From Hymenobacter psoromatis (GTDB lineage: Bacteria > Bacteroidota > Bacteroidia > Cytophagales > Hymenobacteraceae), in NCBI RefSeq assembly GCF_020012125.1, contig NZ_JAIFAG010000001.1, forward strand, positions 4,216,001-4,280,000: a stretch of 64,000 nucleotides of DNA, read 5' to 3'. The position numbers were made by a program, and so were the translations under genes. Within the stretch, counting starts at the first letter, position 1. Each line of letters opens with the position of its first letter. Under the pieces are notes generated by a model, which made no database searches, was not told where the DNA came from, and worked only from the letters and a program-made list of their open reading frames with translations. This document shows positions 17,724 to 25,449 of this stretch, piece by piece.

Positions 17724-17731
17724 TACTTTTG
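17724..17731 (+). promoter_or_regulatory. -7 element (TACTTTTG) for the dciA-like gene
   Basis: A match to TAnnTTTG, 57 bp before the GTG start. An octamer GGGGTAGG at 17733-17740 directly follows it and would be at the transcript 5' end. Confidence 0.5.
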
Positions 17732-17788
17732 AGGGGTAGGGTCAGCCCAGTTGAAGAGCAGTCTCGCGCACTATCTTACCCTTTCCTC

Positions 17789-18106
17789 GTGAAAAAATCT
17801 AGCCTCTCCCCCACCGCGCGCCGGGCCGACATCATTCCGTTGAAGGAGGGCCTGGAAGCGCTGGTACGGGCCTACCGCCTCGGCGGCAAGCTGAATGAGG
17901 TGATGGTAGTAGCTAGCTGGGAGCGCGTAATGGGCAAAGCCGTCGCCCTCAAAACCAAGGAGGTTTACGTGAGTAAGGGTAAACTATTCGTGCGCCTCAC
18001 CTCGGCCCCGCTCAAGCACGAGCTGGTGATGGCCAAGACCCGCGTACTGGAAATGCTGAACACCGAAGTCGGCAGCCAAGTCGTGACTGAGGTAGTTTTC
18101 CTGTAA
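17789..18106 (+). CDS. dciA: DUF721 protein, DciA-like helicase-loading factor
   Basis: I start at GTG 17789 (VKKSSLSPTARRADIIP). In-frame TTG 17729 is possible but overlaps the promoter. The 105-residue protein is the DUF721/DciA core: IIPLKEGLEALVRAYRLGGKL, VVASWERVMGKAVALKTKEVYV, KLFVRLTSAPLKHELVM, and a final strand VVTEVVFL. DciA recruits the replicative helicase DnaB in bacteria lacking DnaC/DnaI (family knowledge). Position after recF, near parS and the origin, fits. It could be called only DUF721 by a cautious reader. Followed by 225 noncoding bases that include parS. Confidence 0.8.
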   Translation: MKKSSLSPTARRADIIPLKEGLEALVRAYRLGGKLNEVMVVASWERVMGKAVALKTKEVYVSKGKLFVRLTSAPLKHELVMAKTRVLEMLNTEVGSQVVTEVVFL

Positions 18107-18309
18107 GTCGGAGGTCGGCGCTTGTGTTTGTAAAGATGCAGACCTGCGCATCTTCGCATCACTCTCGTATTGGGTACCGCTTTAACAGGAAGGGTCGTCT
18201 CTATAAGGTGATGTTGCGTCAAAGCAGCCTGGGTGGAGGTGCGAGGTGGTCTATCATTCCTTCGCTTTCCAGCTCCGTAAAATCAGTCCGCTTGTAAACA
18301 CATCAAAAA

Positions 18310-18325
18310 TGTTCCACGTGAAACA
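18310..18325. promoter_or_regulatory. parS: parS centromere site (TGTTCCACGTGAAACA)
   Basis: The 16 bases match the widely conserved bacterial ParB-binding consensus TGTTNCACGTGAAACA at every defined position. Such sites lie mostly in the origin-proximal part of chromosomes and are bound by ParB/Spo0J. It lies between dciA (ends 18106) and the end of the HTH gene (18332). I found no second perfect copy in the window. parAB are not in the window. The rest of the gap 18107-18309 shows nothing recognisable. Confidence 0.85.
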
Positions 18326-18331
18326 TTTTTG

Positions 18332-18706
18332 TTACTTCGGACCATACACCTTCAGCAAAAGCTCGTTGTACGCCTCTAGGAGGGCAATGTACTTAGTTTG
18401 CAAAGCTAGAAGCTGCTTAACTGGGTCAGAATCGGGGGCTTGCAGAGGTGTTACACGTGGTGTAACACTTAGCCGAGGCGTTAATGTTACAAATGGTAAA
18501 GATGATTGTTCAGCAGTTGTAAAGTCTGAAGAAAAATTATGTCCGATAATTTGACCGATTTTTTTTACAAAATTGGCATCTAGTGTATCGTCCTTGAATT
18601 TACGGTAGATAGTCGGACGTGTAATGCCCAGTTCCTCTACTATGCGCGTAATGGAGATACCGCTGTTTTTTATGGCTTCTTGCAGTATTTCACCTTGGTG
18701 GAGCAT
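18332..18706 (-). CDS. Small helix-turn-helix regulator in an AT-rich island
   Basis: A 124-residue protein. Residues 6-35 form a helix-turn-helix (GEILQEAIKNSGISITRIVEELGITRPTIYRKF has the XRE/resolvase-like pattern). A linker rich in Thr and Pro (LTPRLSVTPRVTPL) and a C-terminal helix with heptad Leu (LLALQTKYIALLEAYNELLLKVY), probably a dimerisation coiled coil, follow. The gene and flanks are about 39% GC against about 60% around them, which suggests foreign origin. Target genes are unknown. GTTAC/GTAAC motifs recur within and upstream of the gene and could be its operators. It could also be a phage or plasmid remnant. Confidence 0.7.
   Translation of the reverse strand: MLHQGEILQEAIKNSGISITRIVEELGITRPTIYRKFKDDTLDANFVKKIGQIIGHNFSSDFTTAEQSSLPFVTLTPRLSVTPRVTPLQAPDSDPVKQLLALQTKYIALLEAYNELLLKVYGPK
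18448..18468. repeat. 21-bp palindrome with parS-like CACGTG core inside the HTH gene
   Basis: GTGTTACAC, centre GTG, GTGTAACAC: perfect 9-base arms. The left half reads TGTTACACGTG, identical in form to a parS half-site, but the right half is displaced by three bases. The palindrome encodes part of the VTPRVTP linker. It may be an operator of the HTH protein. The 192-bp gap 18707-18898 upstream holds more GTAAC/GTTAC copies and nothing else recognised. Confidence 0.5.
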
Positions 18707-18898
18707 CGAGTGAGAGCGTTACGGAATGAAAATACAAATATCAAAAACGTATTATTGTAAACCAAATTGTCTAGCGTAAAATACGTCGTGCTAACAGTGA
18801 TGCGTAAAGATAAGATGTAACATTAAGAAAAAGCTGTAATAACCCTACTGTAACACGTAACGGATAAAAGCAGAATGCGCTGTAATTACAAAAAATCG

Positions 18899-19762
18899 TT
18901 ACACTAACAATGACAGTAGCACATCAGGATAGTCGGTGGTTATACCGGCTACCCGCCAGGTAATGGCTTGCTGGATGTCGGGCACGGTATTGACCGTCCA
19001 GGGCACGATGCGCAAGGTGGGGTAATGGGCGGCCAGTTGTTGTACCAAGCGGGTAGATAAAAGCTGAAAGTCTGGACCAAACGTTTCGGGTACAAAGCCA
19101 AGCTGCCCGAACAAAGAAGCCCCCAGCGTCGGCTCCTCGCTCAGCAGGCACAAGGGCTGGGTGGGTAATAGCCGGCGAGTCGCTTGCAGGATGCGCTGGT
19201 CGAAGCTTAGTAGTGTGGTGCGAGCGAGCACGCCCGCGGCATCCAATTCGGCCAGCACTAACTCTACAAAGCGAGTAGGCTGCGGGTGGTAAATCGCATC
19301 GCCAGCAGGCGTGCTTTTCAACTCTACGGAGTAGCCCACGGCTGCGCGGCCAGCCTGCCGGCACGCCGCTTCGGTGGCTTGCAAAACCTCCCGAAGAAGT
19401 GGTCGATAGCTAGGCACCGGCTGCTGCCGGGGAAATTCCGGGTGAGGCTCCTGCCCTACCAGGCAGCGGCGAATGAGGGGGTAGGGCAGCTGGTAAAGGT
19501 TGAACTTCTGTTCCTGCTGGGGGTCGATAAGCTCGCCGGCGGGGCCGGTACCTAAGTGGGCGGCTAGCCAGGGCTCGTGCGAAACCACTACCTGCTGGTC
19601 TAGCGAAATGACTACATCCAACTCCAACACATCAACTCCGAGCTGAAGTGCATGCAGGAAGGCGGGGATGGTGTTTTCGGGGTACAGCCCCCGGCAACCA
19701 CGGTGGCCATGCACTTCGGGCCGTGGGAGGGGGGTAGGGAGCGAAAAAGCAAAAGCAGACAT
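18899..19762 (-). CDS. Glycerophosphodiester phosphodiesterase
   Basis: Start chosen at MSAFAFSLPTPLPRPE (19762). The frame extends to 19843, but the extra 27 residues overlap the divergent promoter region. The 287-residue TIM-barrel enzyme hydrolyses deacylated phospholipids to glycerol-3-phosphate and an alcohol. Motifs: HGHRGCRGLYPENT (catalytic His and Glu, about 17-30), LELDVVISLDQQVVVSHEP (metal-binding Glu/Asp and the second catalytic His, about 46-64), VELKS, and PWTVN near the end. No signal peptide is visible, so it is probably cytoplasmic. The DUF2939 gene is divergent on the other side. Confidence 0.88.
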   Translation of the reverse strand: MSAFAFSLPTPLPRPEVHGHRGCRGLYPENTIPAFLHALQLGVDVLELDVVISLDQQVVVSHEPWLAAHLGTGPAGELIDPQQEQKFNLYQLPYPLIRRCLVGQEPHPEFPRQQPVPSYRPLLREVLQATEAACRQAGRAAVGYSVELKSTPAGDAIYHPQPTRFVELVLAELDAAGVLARTTLLSFDQRILQATRRLLPTQPLCLLSEEPTLGASLFGQLGFVPETFGPDFQLLSTRLVQQLAAHYPTLRIVPWTVNTVPDIQQAITWRVAGITTDYPDVLLSLLV

Positions 19763-19806
19763 GCGCCCTTGTACGCGCGGGCGCGGGTAGGCAGCCGCCC
19801 AACCAG

Positions 19807-19814
19807 TAGCTTTG
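19807..19814 (+). promoter_or_regulatory. -7 element (TAGCTTTG) for the DUF2939 gene
   Basis: A match to TAnnTTTG, 44 bp before ATG 19859 in the divergent spacer between the phosphodiesterase and DUF2939 genes. Confidence 0.55.
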
Positions 19815-19858
19815 CGCACGAATTTTGGGCTAAAGCCGGGCATTTCCTTTCCCTTTTT

Positions 19859-20482
19859 ATGAAACGACTCTTCCTATTCGTGCTTGTGCTGGCGTTGGCA
19901 GCGGGCGGCTATTACTACTACAAGTCTTTGCAAAAAGGACCGGAGTATGCCCTGGTGCAGGCAGCTGCGGCTACCCAAACGCACGACCTGGCCACCTTTG
20001 AGCGCTACGTGGATGTTGATGCGCTAACGGGCCACTTAGTGGATGACGTAGCCAGCCAGGGCGGCGTGTTGTCGGCGCTGGTGCCGGGCGGCGGCCTGAT
20101 GCTGCGCAGCAGCCTGGGGCTGCTAAAGCCGCAGCTGGCCCGCGCAGCCCGTGCCGAGGTGCAGCGCCTCGTGGCTACCGGCTCATTGGAAGAAGCCCAG
20201 GCCGCCGCACCCAAGCACCTGGTGAACATCTCATTGCTGGGATTAGCCGGCCGGGTAGTGGGGCCAGACAGCAAATTTGAGGGTATAAAATACTCGACCG
20301 ACAAGGGCCAGGAAGCGCTGGTAGGGCTGGAATTTTCGCAGCCACACTACGACACCACCATGGTAGTAGAAGTTAAGCTGCTCAAGCAGCCCGATGGCCA
20401 CTGGCAGGCCAAGCAGATTACCAATGCCGGAGAACTGGTGCGGGGCGTGGCCCGACTGGAAAAGCAACGAGCGCTGAAGTAG
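19859..20482 (+). CDS. DUF2939 membrane-anchored protein
   Basis: Start at ATG 19859 (MKRLFLFVLVLALAAGGYYY), which gives a 207-residue protein with one N-terminal hydrophobic anchor or uncleaved signal. An upstream frame to 19652 lacks coding character. The body has the DUF2939 pattern: GPEYALVQAAAATQTHDLATFERYVDVDALTGHLVDD, followed by a strand-rich C-terminal domain (KYSTDKGQEALVGLEF ... VEVKLLKQPDGHWQAKQI). The function of DUF2939 is not known. It is probably periplasmic, attached to the inner membrane. Single-gene unit with its own promoter box and a very strong terminator. Confidence 0.8.
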   Translation: MKRLFLFVLVLALAAGGYYYYKSLQKGPEYALVQAAAATQTHDLATFERYVDVDALTGHLVDDVASQGGVLSALVPGGGLMLRSSLGLLKPQLARAARAEVQRLVATGSLEEAQAAAPKHLVNISLLGLAGRVVGPDSKFEGIKYSTDKGQEALVGLEFSQPHYDTTMVVEVKLLKQPDGHWQAKQITNAGELVRGVARLEKQRALK

Positions 20483-20499
20483 GTCAGTGGGTGCCGGCC

Positions 20500-20554
20500 C
20501 TTACCCCAACAAAAAACCCTGAGCCAGTGGCTCAGGGTTTTTTGTTGGGGTAAG
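20500..20554. terminator. Bidirectional terminator, perfect 27-bp palindrome
   Basis: Arms 20500-20526 and 20528-20554 are exact reverse complements around one base. The core stem CCCTGAGCCA/TGGCTCAGGG is flanked by six A on one side and six T on the other, so it ends both the DUF2939 gene (plus) and the PLDc_N gene (minus) that converge here. Confidence 0.9.
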
Positions 20555-20566
20555 CTGAGGTAGATG

Positions 20567-20839
20567 CTAGCTGCTGCGACCTGAGAAAAGGAGGTAGATG
20601 ATAGAGCCGCCGATGGGGAAGAACCAGATGATAGCGCCCCAAATAAGCTTCTTTGTCAGCGACCAATCCTGCTTCAGTAAGCTAACCACGGCGTAAATGG
20701 CCAGGACGAGGTAAACAATTCCCGCAATGCTGAGCGAGCCGCTGTTGTTATAACGGCTACAGCTGCTGACGAACAGCAACAGCAGTGGAAGCAGAGCGAC
20801 CGGTGAAAGGCGGCGGGTGAGAGTGGTGAAGAATCGCAT
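20567..20839 (-). CDS. Small PLDc_N-domain membrane protein
   Basis: Start at MRFFTTLTRR (20839) gives 90 residues. An ATG at 20869 would add ten. The N-terminus is a signal that ends LLLLFVSSC, which looks like a lipobox, followed by SRYNNSGS. Two membrane helices follow (IAGIVYLVLAIYAVVSLL and KLIWGAIIWFFPIGGSIIYLLFS) with the phospholipase-D N-terminal-domain pattern (a short linker with K, then WFFPIGG). PLDc_N proteins of this size have no catalytic domain. Their role is unknown. Convergent with the DUF2939 gene across a shared terminator. Confidence 0.75.
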   Translation of the reverse strand: MRFFTTLTRRLSPVALLPLLLLFVSSCSRYNNSGSLSIAGIVYLVLAIYAVVSLLKQDWSLTKKLIWGAIIWFFPIGGSIIYLLFSGRSS

Positions 20840-20931
20840 AAAGGCGGTGGTGAAGAGTGTGGTGTTCAAGCCTTTACGAAAAGAAATAATATTAGTCTGA
20901 TTTTAAGATTAAGTTTCTGATAATCAATATT

Positions 20932-21576
20932 TTAAAACCGATAGTTACTTACTTGCCGAAAGAATTCGGGCACCACGCCCGGCACTAGGGCGGCAATAAG
21001 GAGCACCCCGTAGAGCGCGCCGTAGAAGTGTGCATCGTGGTTGATATTGTCGCCCCGGCGGCGGCCCATGTAGTAGGAGTAGCCCAGGTAAAGGAAACCG
21101 AACAAGAAGGGCTGAATAGGCACCGGAATCGGGAAGATGATAATACCCCCACCATTGGCATTGACTGGAAAGAGCAGGATGCTGGCAAACAGTACCGACG
21201 CTACCCCCCCCGACGCGCCCAGGCTGCGGTAGTCGGGGTCGTCGCGGTGCCGAAAGTAAGTAGGCAGGTCTGAGACGATGATGCCGCCCAGGTAGAGCAG
21301 TAGAAAGAGCCCTACCCCCGCTGTCGAGCCGTAACGCTCAGCCAGGGTATTAAGCACCACCGGGCTGAAGGAATAGAAGGCGAACATATTAAAGAGCAGG
21401 TGCGCCCAATCGGCGTGCAGGAAGCCGGAGGTGAGGAAGCGGTACCACTGCCCGCCAGAGCGGGCCATCACGTAGGGTTGAAGTATCCAGGCGCGCAGCA
21501 GCTCAGCATTGGACCAGGCATAGACCGAGATGAGGACCGTGAGGCCGATGAGAATGAGAACGGGATTGAGGTGCAT
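20932..21576 (-). CDS. Rhomboid-family intramembrane serine protease
   Basis: A 214-residue protein with six predicted membrane helices. The rhomboid catalytic dyad is present: Ser122 in LGASGGVASVLFA and His184 in NINHDAHFYGALYG. The HxxxN-type motif HADWAHLLFNMFAFY is in the second helix region (about 54-69). It cuts substrates within the membrane. The substrate is unknown. The start is preceded at five bases by the octamer CCTACCCC (minus-strand sense). The polyprenyl synthase gene lies upstream on the same strand with 21 bp between, so they are likely in one operon. Confidence 0.9.
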   Translation of the reverse strand: MHLNPVLILIGLTVLISVYAWSNAELLRAWILQPYVMARSGGQWYRFLTSGFLHADWAHLLFNMFAFYSFSPVVLNTLAERYGSTAGVGLFLLLYLGGIIVSDLPTYFRHRDDPDYRSLGASGGVASVLFASILLFPVNANGGGIIIFPIPVPIQPFLFGFLYLGYSYYMGRRRGDNINHDAHFYGALYGVLLIAALVPGVVPEFFRQVSNYRF

Positions 21577-21597
21577 AGAAGGGGTAGGGTAGGCGGC

Positions 21598-22569
21598 TTA
21601 TGATTCGCGCTCCAGCAGCTGTAAGGCCAGCTGCCGCAGGGGCTCTTTGCGAGCGGCGGGCACGCTCAAGCGCTCCAGATGCAGCAGGGCGGCCTGGAAG
21701 TAGTCGTTGATGAGCGCCTCGGTCTGGGGGCGAATTTCCAGTTCATCATACACCGCGCGCACGGCTTGCACCTTCGCTTCCTCGTCGGGCACGGGCTGGC
21801 CGATGTGGCGAGCCAGGGCGGCGCGCTGGGCGGCATTGGCCTGCGCCTGAGCAGTGAGGAGCAGGTAGGTTTTCTTGTCCGAAATAATGTCGCCACCCAC
21901 CCGCTTGCCGAAGGTCGCCGCGTCGCCGTACACGTCCAACAGGTCGTCGCGCAACTGGAAAGCCAGGCCGATGTCGGTGCCAAACTGACGCAGGTGCTCC
22001 GCATCGGTAACCGCAGCGCCGGCCAGCACCGCACCCAGCTCCAGGGCGAAGCCCAGCAGCACGGCCGTTTTCAGCCGAATCATGTCCAGGTATTGCGGGA
22101 TGGTGACGCTGATTTCAACCTCAAAATTCATATCCCACTGCTGGCCCTCGCACACTTCGGCGGCGGTTTGGGAGAAGCGGCGCAACACCTGCGGCAACAA
22201 GGGTAGGGGTACGTTTTCGACCAGTAATTCGTAGGCTCGCACCAGCATTACGTCGCCGCTGAGAATGGCCGTGCTCGGGTTCCAGCGCGCGTGCACTGTG
22301 GGCTGGCCGCGCCGCAGCGGGGCTTGGTCCATCAGGTCATCGTGGACCAGGGTAAAGTTGTGGAAGATTTCCAGCGCCAGGGCGGGCTTCACAAGAGGCC
22401 GCACGTCGTCGGTGAAAAGCTGGCCGCCGAGCAGCGTCAGCAAGGGCCGCAGGCGTTTGCCGCCAAGGCCTATGAGGTAGCGAATGGGGTCGTAGAGGGT
22501 AGCGGGCTGCTGGCCGTAATCAAGCTCAGCTAGGGCTTGCTGGAGGAGGGCGGAGAGGTCGGATTGCAC
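21598..22569 (-). CDS. Polyprenyl diphosphate synthase (trans-isoprenyl type)
   Basis: Elongates isoprenyl diphosphates by IPP addition, supplying quinone or carotenoid precursors. Motifs: GGKRLRPLLTLLGG, first aspartate-rich motif LVHDDLMDQAPLRRG, second motif LRDDLLDVYGD, and GGDIISDKKTYLL. I put the start at GTG 22569 (VQSDLSALLQQAL). A frame opening at ATG 22641 would translate a long inverted repeat (giving MLAALAHEVETSRYW) that is not part of the family. A perfect -7 box (TACCTTTG) ends five bases before this GTG, so the message is leaderless or nearly so. 323 residues, a normal length. Chain length of the product cannot be read. Confidence 0.88.
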   Translation of the reverse strand: MQSDLSALLQQALAELDYGQQPATLYDPIRYLIGLGGKRLRPLLTLLGGQLFTDDVRPLVKPALALEIFHNFTLVHDDLMDQAPLRRGQPTVHARWNPSTAILSGDVMLVRAYELLVENVPLPLLPQVLRRFSQTAAEVCEGQQWDMNFEVEISVTIPQYLDMIRLKTAVLLGFALELGAVLAGAAVTDAEHLRQFGTDIGLAFQLRDDLLDVYGDAATFGKRVGGDIISDKKTYLLLTAQAQANAAQRAALARHIGQPVPDEEAKVQAVRAVYDELEIRPQTEALINDYFQAALLHLERLSVPAARKEPLRQLALQLLERES

Positions 22570-22573
22570 AGGG

Positions 22574-22581
22574 CAAAGGTA
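22574..22581 (-). promoter_or_regulatory. -7 element (TACCTTTG) abutting the polyprenyl synthase GTG
   Basis: TACCTTTG on the minus strand with four bases between it and GTG 22569. Transcription would start at or next to the start codon. Confidence 0.6.
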
Positions 22582-22583
22582 CC

Positions 22584-22694
22584 AGTAGCGCGAAGTTTCC
22601 ACTTCGTGCGCGAGTGCAGCGAGCATGGTCGTGCGCGCCACCCGGTGCCGCCTGCTCGCTGCGCTCGCGCACGAAGTGGAAACTTCGCGCTACT
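22584..22694. repeat. Long intergenic hairpin, 42-base arms
   Basis: Arms 22584-22625 and 22653-22694 are reverse complements with one mismatch around a 27-base loop. The core is GCGAAGTTTCCACTTCGTGC. It begins three bases beyond the polyprenyl synthase -7 box and ends three bases before the stop of rnr. It may act as the rnr terminator and has the size and loop length of the other palindromic repeats here. Confidence 0.85.
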
Positions 22695-22696
22695 TC

Positions 22697-25258
22697 CTAC
22701 CGGCGGCGCTTGCCGCCTTCCCTACCCCCCCGGCCGCCGCCACTGCTACCCTTGTGGCCGCTGCCTTTGCTGTTGCCGTCGCGGTTGCGAGCGCTGCGGC
22801 CACCGCGGCCGGCTTCGCGCTCGGCGCGCTCGCGCTGCTTCACGTGCTCGGGGCGATTATCCACCAGCTCCATGTCGATGGTGCGGTCGAGCAGGTTGGC
22901 CGAAGTCACGATGACTTGCAGCTCGTCGCCGAACTGGATAATGCGCTTCGAGCCGCGGCCCACGATGCGGTAGTTCTCCTTGTCCAGCTCAAACGTGTCG
23001 CCCGGAATGTCGGAGATGCGAATCATGCCCTCGCACTTATTCGCCTCAATCTCGACGTAAATACCGCGCTCGGTAAGGCCCGACACAACGCCGGTAAACT
23101 CCTCGCCGATGTGCGCGCCGATGTACTCGACCTGCTTGTATTTGATGCTGGCGCGCTCGGCGTTGGCCGCCATCTTCTCGCGGGCTGAGGAGTGCTTGCA
23201 GGCTTCCTCCACGGGCTCCACGGCCGCGTTCTTGCCCCCTTCGAGGTAGTACTCCAGCAGGCGGTGGGCCATCATGTCGGGGTAGCGGCGAATGGGCGAG
23301 GTGAAGTGCGAGTAGTGCGCAAAGGCCAGGCCGAAGTGCCCCAGCGGCTCGGTAGTATAAATAGCCTTCGACATGGAGCGGATGGCCAGGCCCTGAATCA
23401 CATTCTGCTCGGGCTTGCCCACCACATCCTCGCTGAGCTTATTGAGCTCGGTGCTGATTTTTTTGGGGTTGGCCAGGTTCAGCTTGTAGCCGAATTTTTG
23501 GGCAAACAGGGCGAAGTTTTCGAGGCGGTCGGGGTCGGGCGCGTCGTGGGTGCGGTACACCATCGTGAAGCGCGGCTTGGTCTTCTTGAGGCCAAACACG
23601 AACTCGGCCACCCGCTTGTTGGCGAGCAGCATAAACTCTTCGATGAGCTTGTGCGCGTCCTTGCGCTCCTTCACGTACACGCCCAGCGGCTTGCCATCCT
23701 CCCCCAATTTGAATTTCACTTCCTGGGTTTCGAAGCTAATGGCCCCCTTGCGGAAGCGCTCGGCCGAGAGCTTTTTGGCCAGGCTGTTCAGCAGGTTCAC
23801 CTCTGCGGCCAGGTCGCCCTCGCCGGTTTCGATGCGCGCCTGCGCGTCCTCATAGCTGAAGCGGCGGTCGGAATGAATGACCGTTTTGCCAAACCACGAG
23901 TCCACCAGCTTGCCCTTCTCATCCAGCTCAAACACGGCCGAGAAGGTCAGCTTGTCCTCCTTGGGCCGTAGCGAGCACAGGCCATTCGAGAGGTTTTCGG
24001 GCAGCATCGGAATCACGCGGTCCACCAGGTATACCGAGGTAGCGCGGCTCTTGCCCTCGCGCTCCAGCTCCGTACCTAGGCGCACGTAGTGCGTCACGTC
24101 GGCAATGTGCACGCCCACTTCGTAGTTGCCATTTTCCAGCGTGCGCAGGCTCAGCGCATCGTCGAAGTCCTTGGCATCGGCCGGGTCGATGGTGAAGGTA
24201 AGCACGTCGCGGAAGTCGCGGCGCTTGGCAATTTCCTCCTTGGAAATACGGGTCGGGATGGCCTCGGCCTCCTCCTCCACCGCGCTCGGAAATTCGAAGG
24301 GTAGGCCAAACTCGGCCATGATGGCGTTTATCTCGGCCTCATTCTCGCCGGCCGCCCCGAAGTTGCGCACAATGGTACCCACCGGATTCTTACCCTGCCC
24401 TTCGTGGTCCGGAAACTCGGTGATGCGCACCAGCACCTTGTCGCCGTTGCGCGAATCGGCCAGCCCGTCGGGCGGCACCATCACGTCGAAGTACGACTTG
24501 CGGTTATCCGGCTTCACAAAGCCGATGGAGCCGTGCAGTTGCAAGCGGCCCACCACCTCCACGCGCTGGCGCTTGAGCACCTCTACCACGTCGCCGGTAA
24601 GGCGGCCGTCGCGCACACCGCGCAGGCGCACCCGCACCAAGTCACCATCGAGGGCGTAGCGCAGCTGGTCGGTGAAGATGCGGATATCATCGCCCTCGCT
24701 GTCTTCGCGCACTACGAAGGCAAAGCGGGGGGTAGCCAACGCCACCGTGCCGATAACAGTATTGCTGTCGCGGTGCGGCCGGCGTTCGGGGCCATCGCCC
24801 ACGTGGTCGAAGCCCGCTGAGCGGCGGCGGTGCACAATGGGGTCCTGGCCAAACTCTTCTTCCAGCACCGGCTCGGGGGTAGGCGCGGGGGCAGCGGGCG
24901 CTTTGCGAGCCGGTTGGCGGCCCTTAGCGGCGCTGGCGGCTGCTTGCAGGTCGGTGGGGTTGGCCAGGCGGTATTCGTCGTTTTGCAGCAGTTCCAGGCG
25001 GCCCGTTTTTTTCAACTCTTTGAGATGAGCAAACAGCTCCTCGCGCTGCGTTTTGGTGGTGATGCCGAGGCGGCGCGACAGCTGTCGATAGCCCAGCACC
25101 TTGCCGGGGTTATCGGCAAACTGGCGGTACACCAGGTCTTGGCTCAAGCCGGCCGGGGCGGGGGGGGCAGGGGTTTTAGCAGCTTTAGGAGCCTTAGTGG
25201 CGGGGGCTGCCTTCGCGCGGGAGGCGCGGGGGGCGGCGGGGTCTTGGGGGTTTTTCAT
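22697..25258 (-). CDS. rnr: Ribonuclease R
   Basis: Start at MKNPQDPAAPRASRAK (25258). The frame extends further upstream without support. About 853 residues. Order: an Ala/Lys/Pro-rich basic head, an N-terminal winged-helix (LSQDLVYRQFADNPGKVLGYRQLSRRLG), two OB cold-shock-like domains (TVIGTVALATPRFAFVV), the RNB catalytic domain with DPADAKDFDDALSL (metal-binding aspartates) and HYSHFTSPIRRYPDMMAHR, an S1 domain (GEEFTGVVSGLTERGIYVEIE), and a Gly/Arg/Lys-rich tail. It degrades structured RNA 3' to 5'. A 42-base-arm hairpin follows the stop. Confidence 0.93.
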   Translation of the reverse strand: MKNPQDPAAPRASRAKAAPATKAPKAAKTPAPPAPAGLSQDLVYRQFADNPGKVLGYRQLSRRLGITTKTQREELFAHLKELKKTGRLELLQNDEYRLANPTDLQAAASAAKGRQPARKAPAAPAPTPEPVLEEEFGQDPIVHRRRSAGFDHVGDGPERRPHRDSNTVIGTVALATPRFAFVVREDSEGDDIRIFTDQLRYALDGDLVRVRLRGVRDGRLTGDVVEVLKRQRVEVVGRLQLHGSIGFVKPDNRKSYFDVMVPPDGLADSRNGDKVLVRITEFPDHEGQGKNPVGTIVRNFGAAGENEAEINAIMAEFGLPFEFPSAVEEEAEAIPTRISKEEIAKRRDFRDVLTFTIDPADAKDFDDALSLRTLENGNYEVGVHIADVTHYVRLGTELEREGKSRATSVYLVDRVIPMLPENLSNGLCSLRPKEDKLTFSAVFELDEKGKLVDSWFGKTVIHSDRRFSYEDAQARIETGEGDLAAEVNLLNSLAKKLSAERFRKGAISFETQEVKFKLGEDGKPLGVYVKERKDAHKLIEEFMLLANKRVAEFVFGLKKTKPRFTMVYRTHDAPDPDRLENFALFAQKFGYKLNLANPKKISTELNKLSEDVVGKPEQNVIQGLAIRSMSKAIYTTEPLGHFGLAFAHYSHFTSPIRRYPDMMAHRLLEYYLEGGKNAAVEPVEEACKHSSAREKMAANAERASIKYKQVEYIGAHIGEEFTGVVSGLTERGIYVEIEANKCEGMIRISDIPGDTFELDKENYRIVGRGSKRIIQFGDELQVIVTSANLLDRTIDMELVDNRPEHVKQRERAEREAGRGGRSARNRDGNSKGSGHKGSSGGGRGGREGGKRRR

Positions 25259-25449
25259 GAATTGGGTAAGACGGCCGCCAGACAGCTTGGAGGAAGATTG
25301 ACGAAGGCGGCGCGGGGATAAATGTAGAATGCGGGGCTGGCCCCCGCCCACCGTATAAACGGCAATAAGTAAACGATGTTGACCTGAACCGACCGATGAG
25401 GTTAGCTGAGGCAGCCGGCCCGCATTTGGGCGCAGGTAGAGCCAGCCCC

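Noticed and set aside
18448..18468. Second parS site
   Set aside because: It has the CACGTG core and a good left half, but the right half is shifted by three bases, so it is not a full match.
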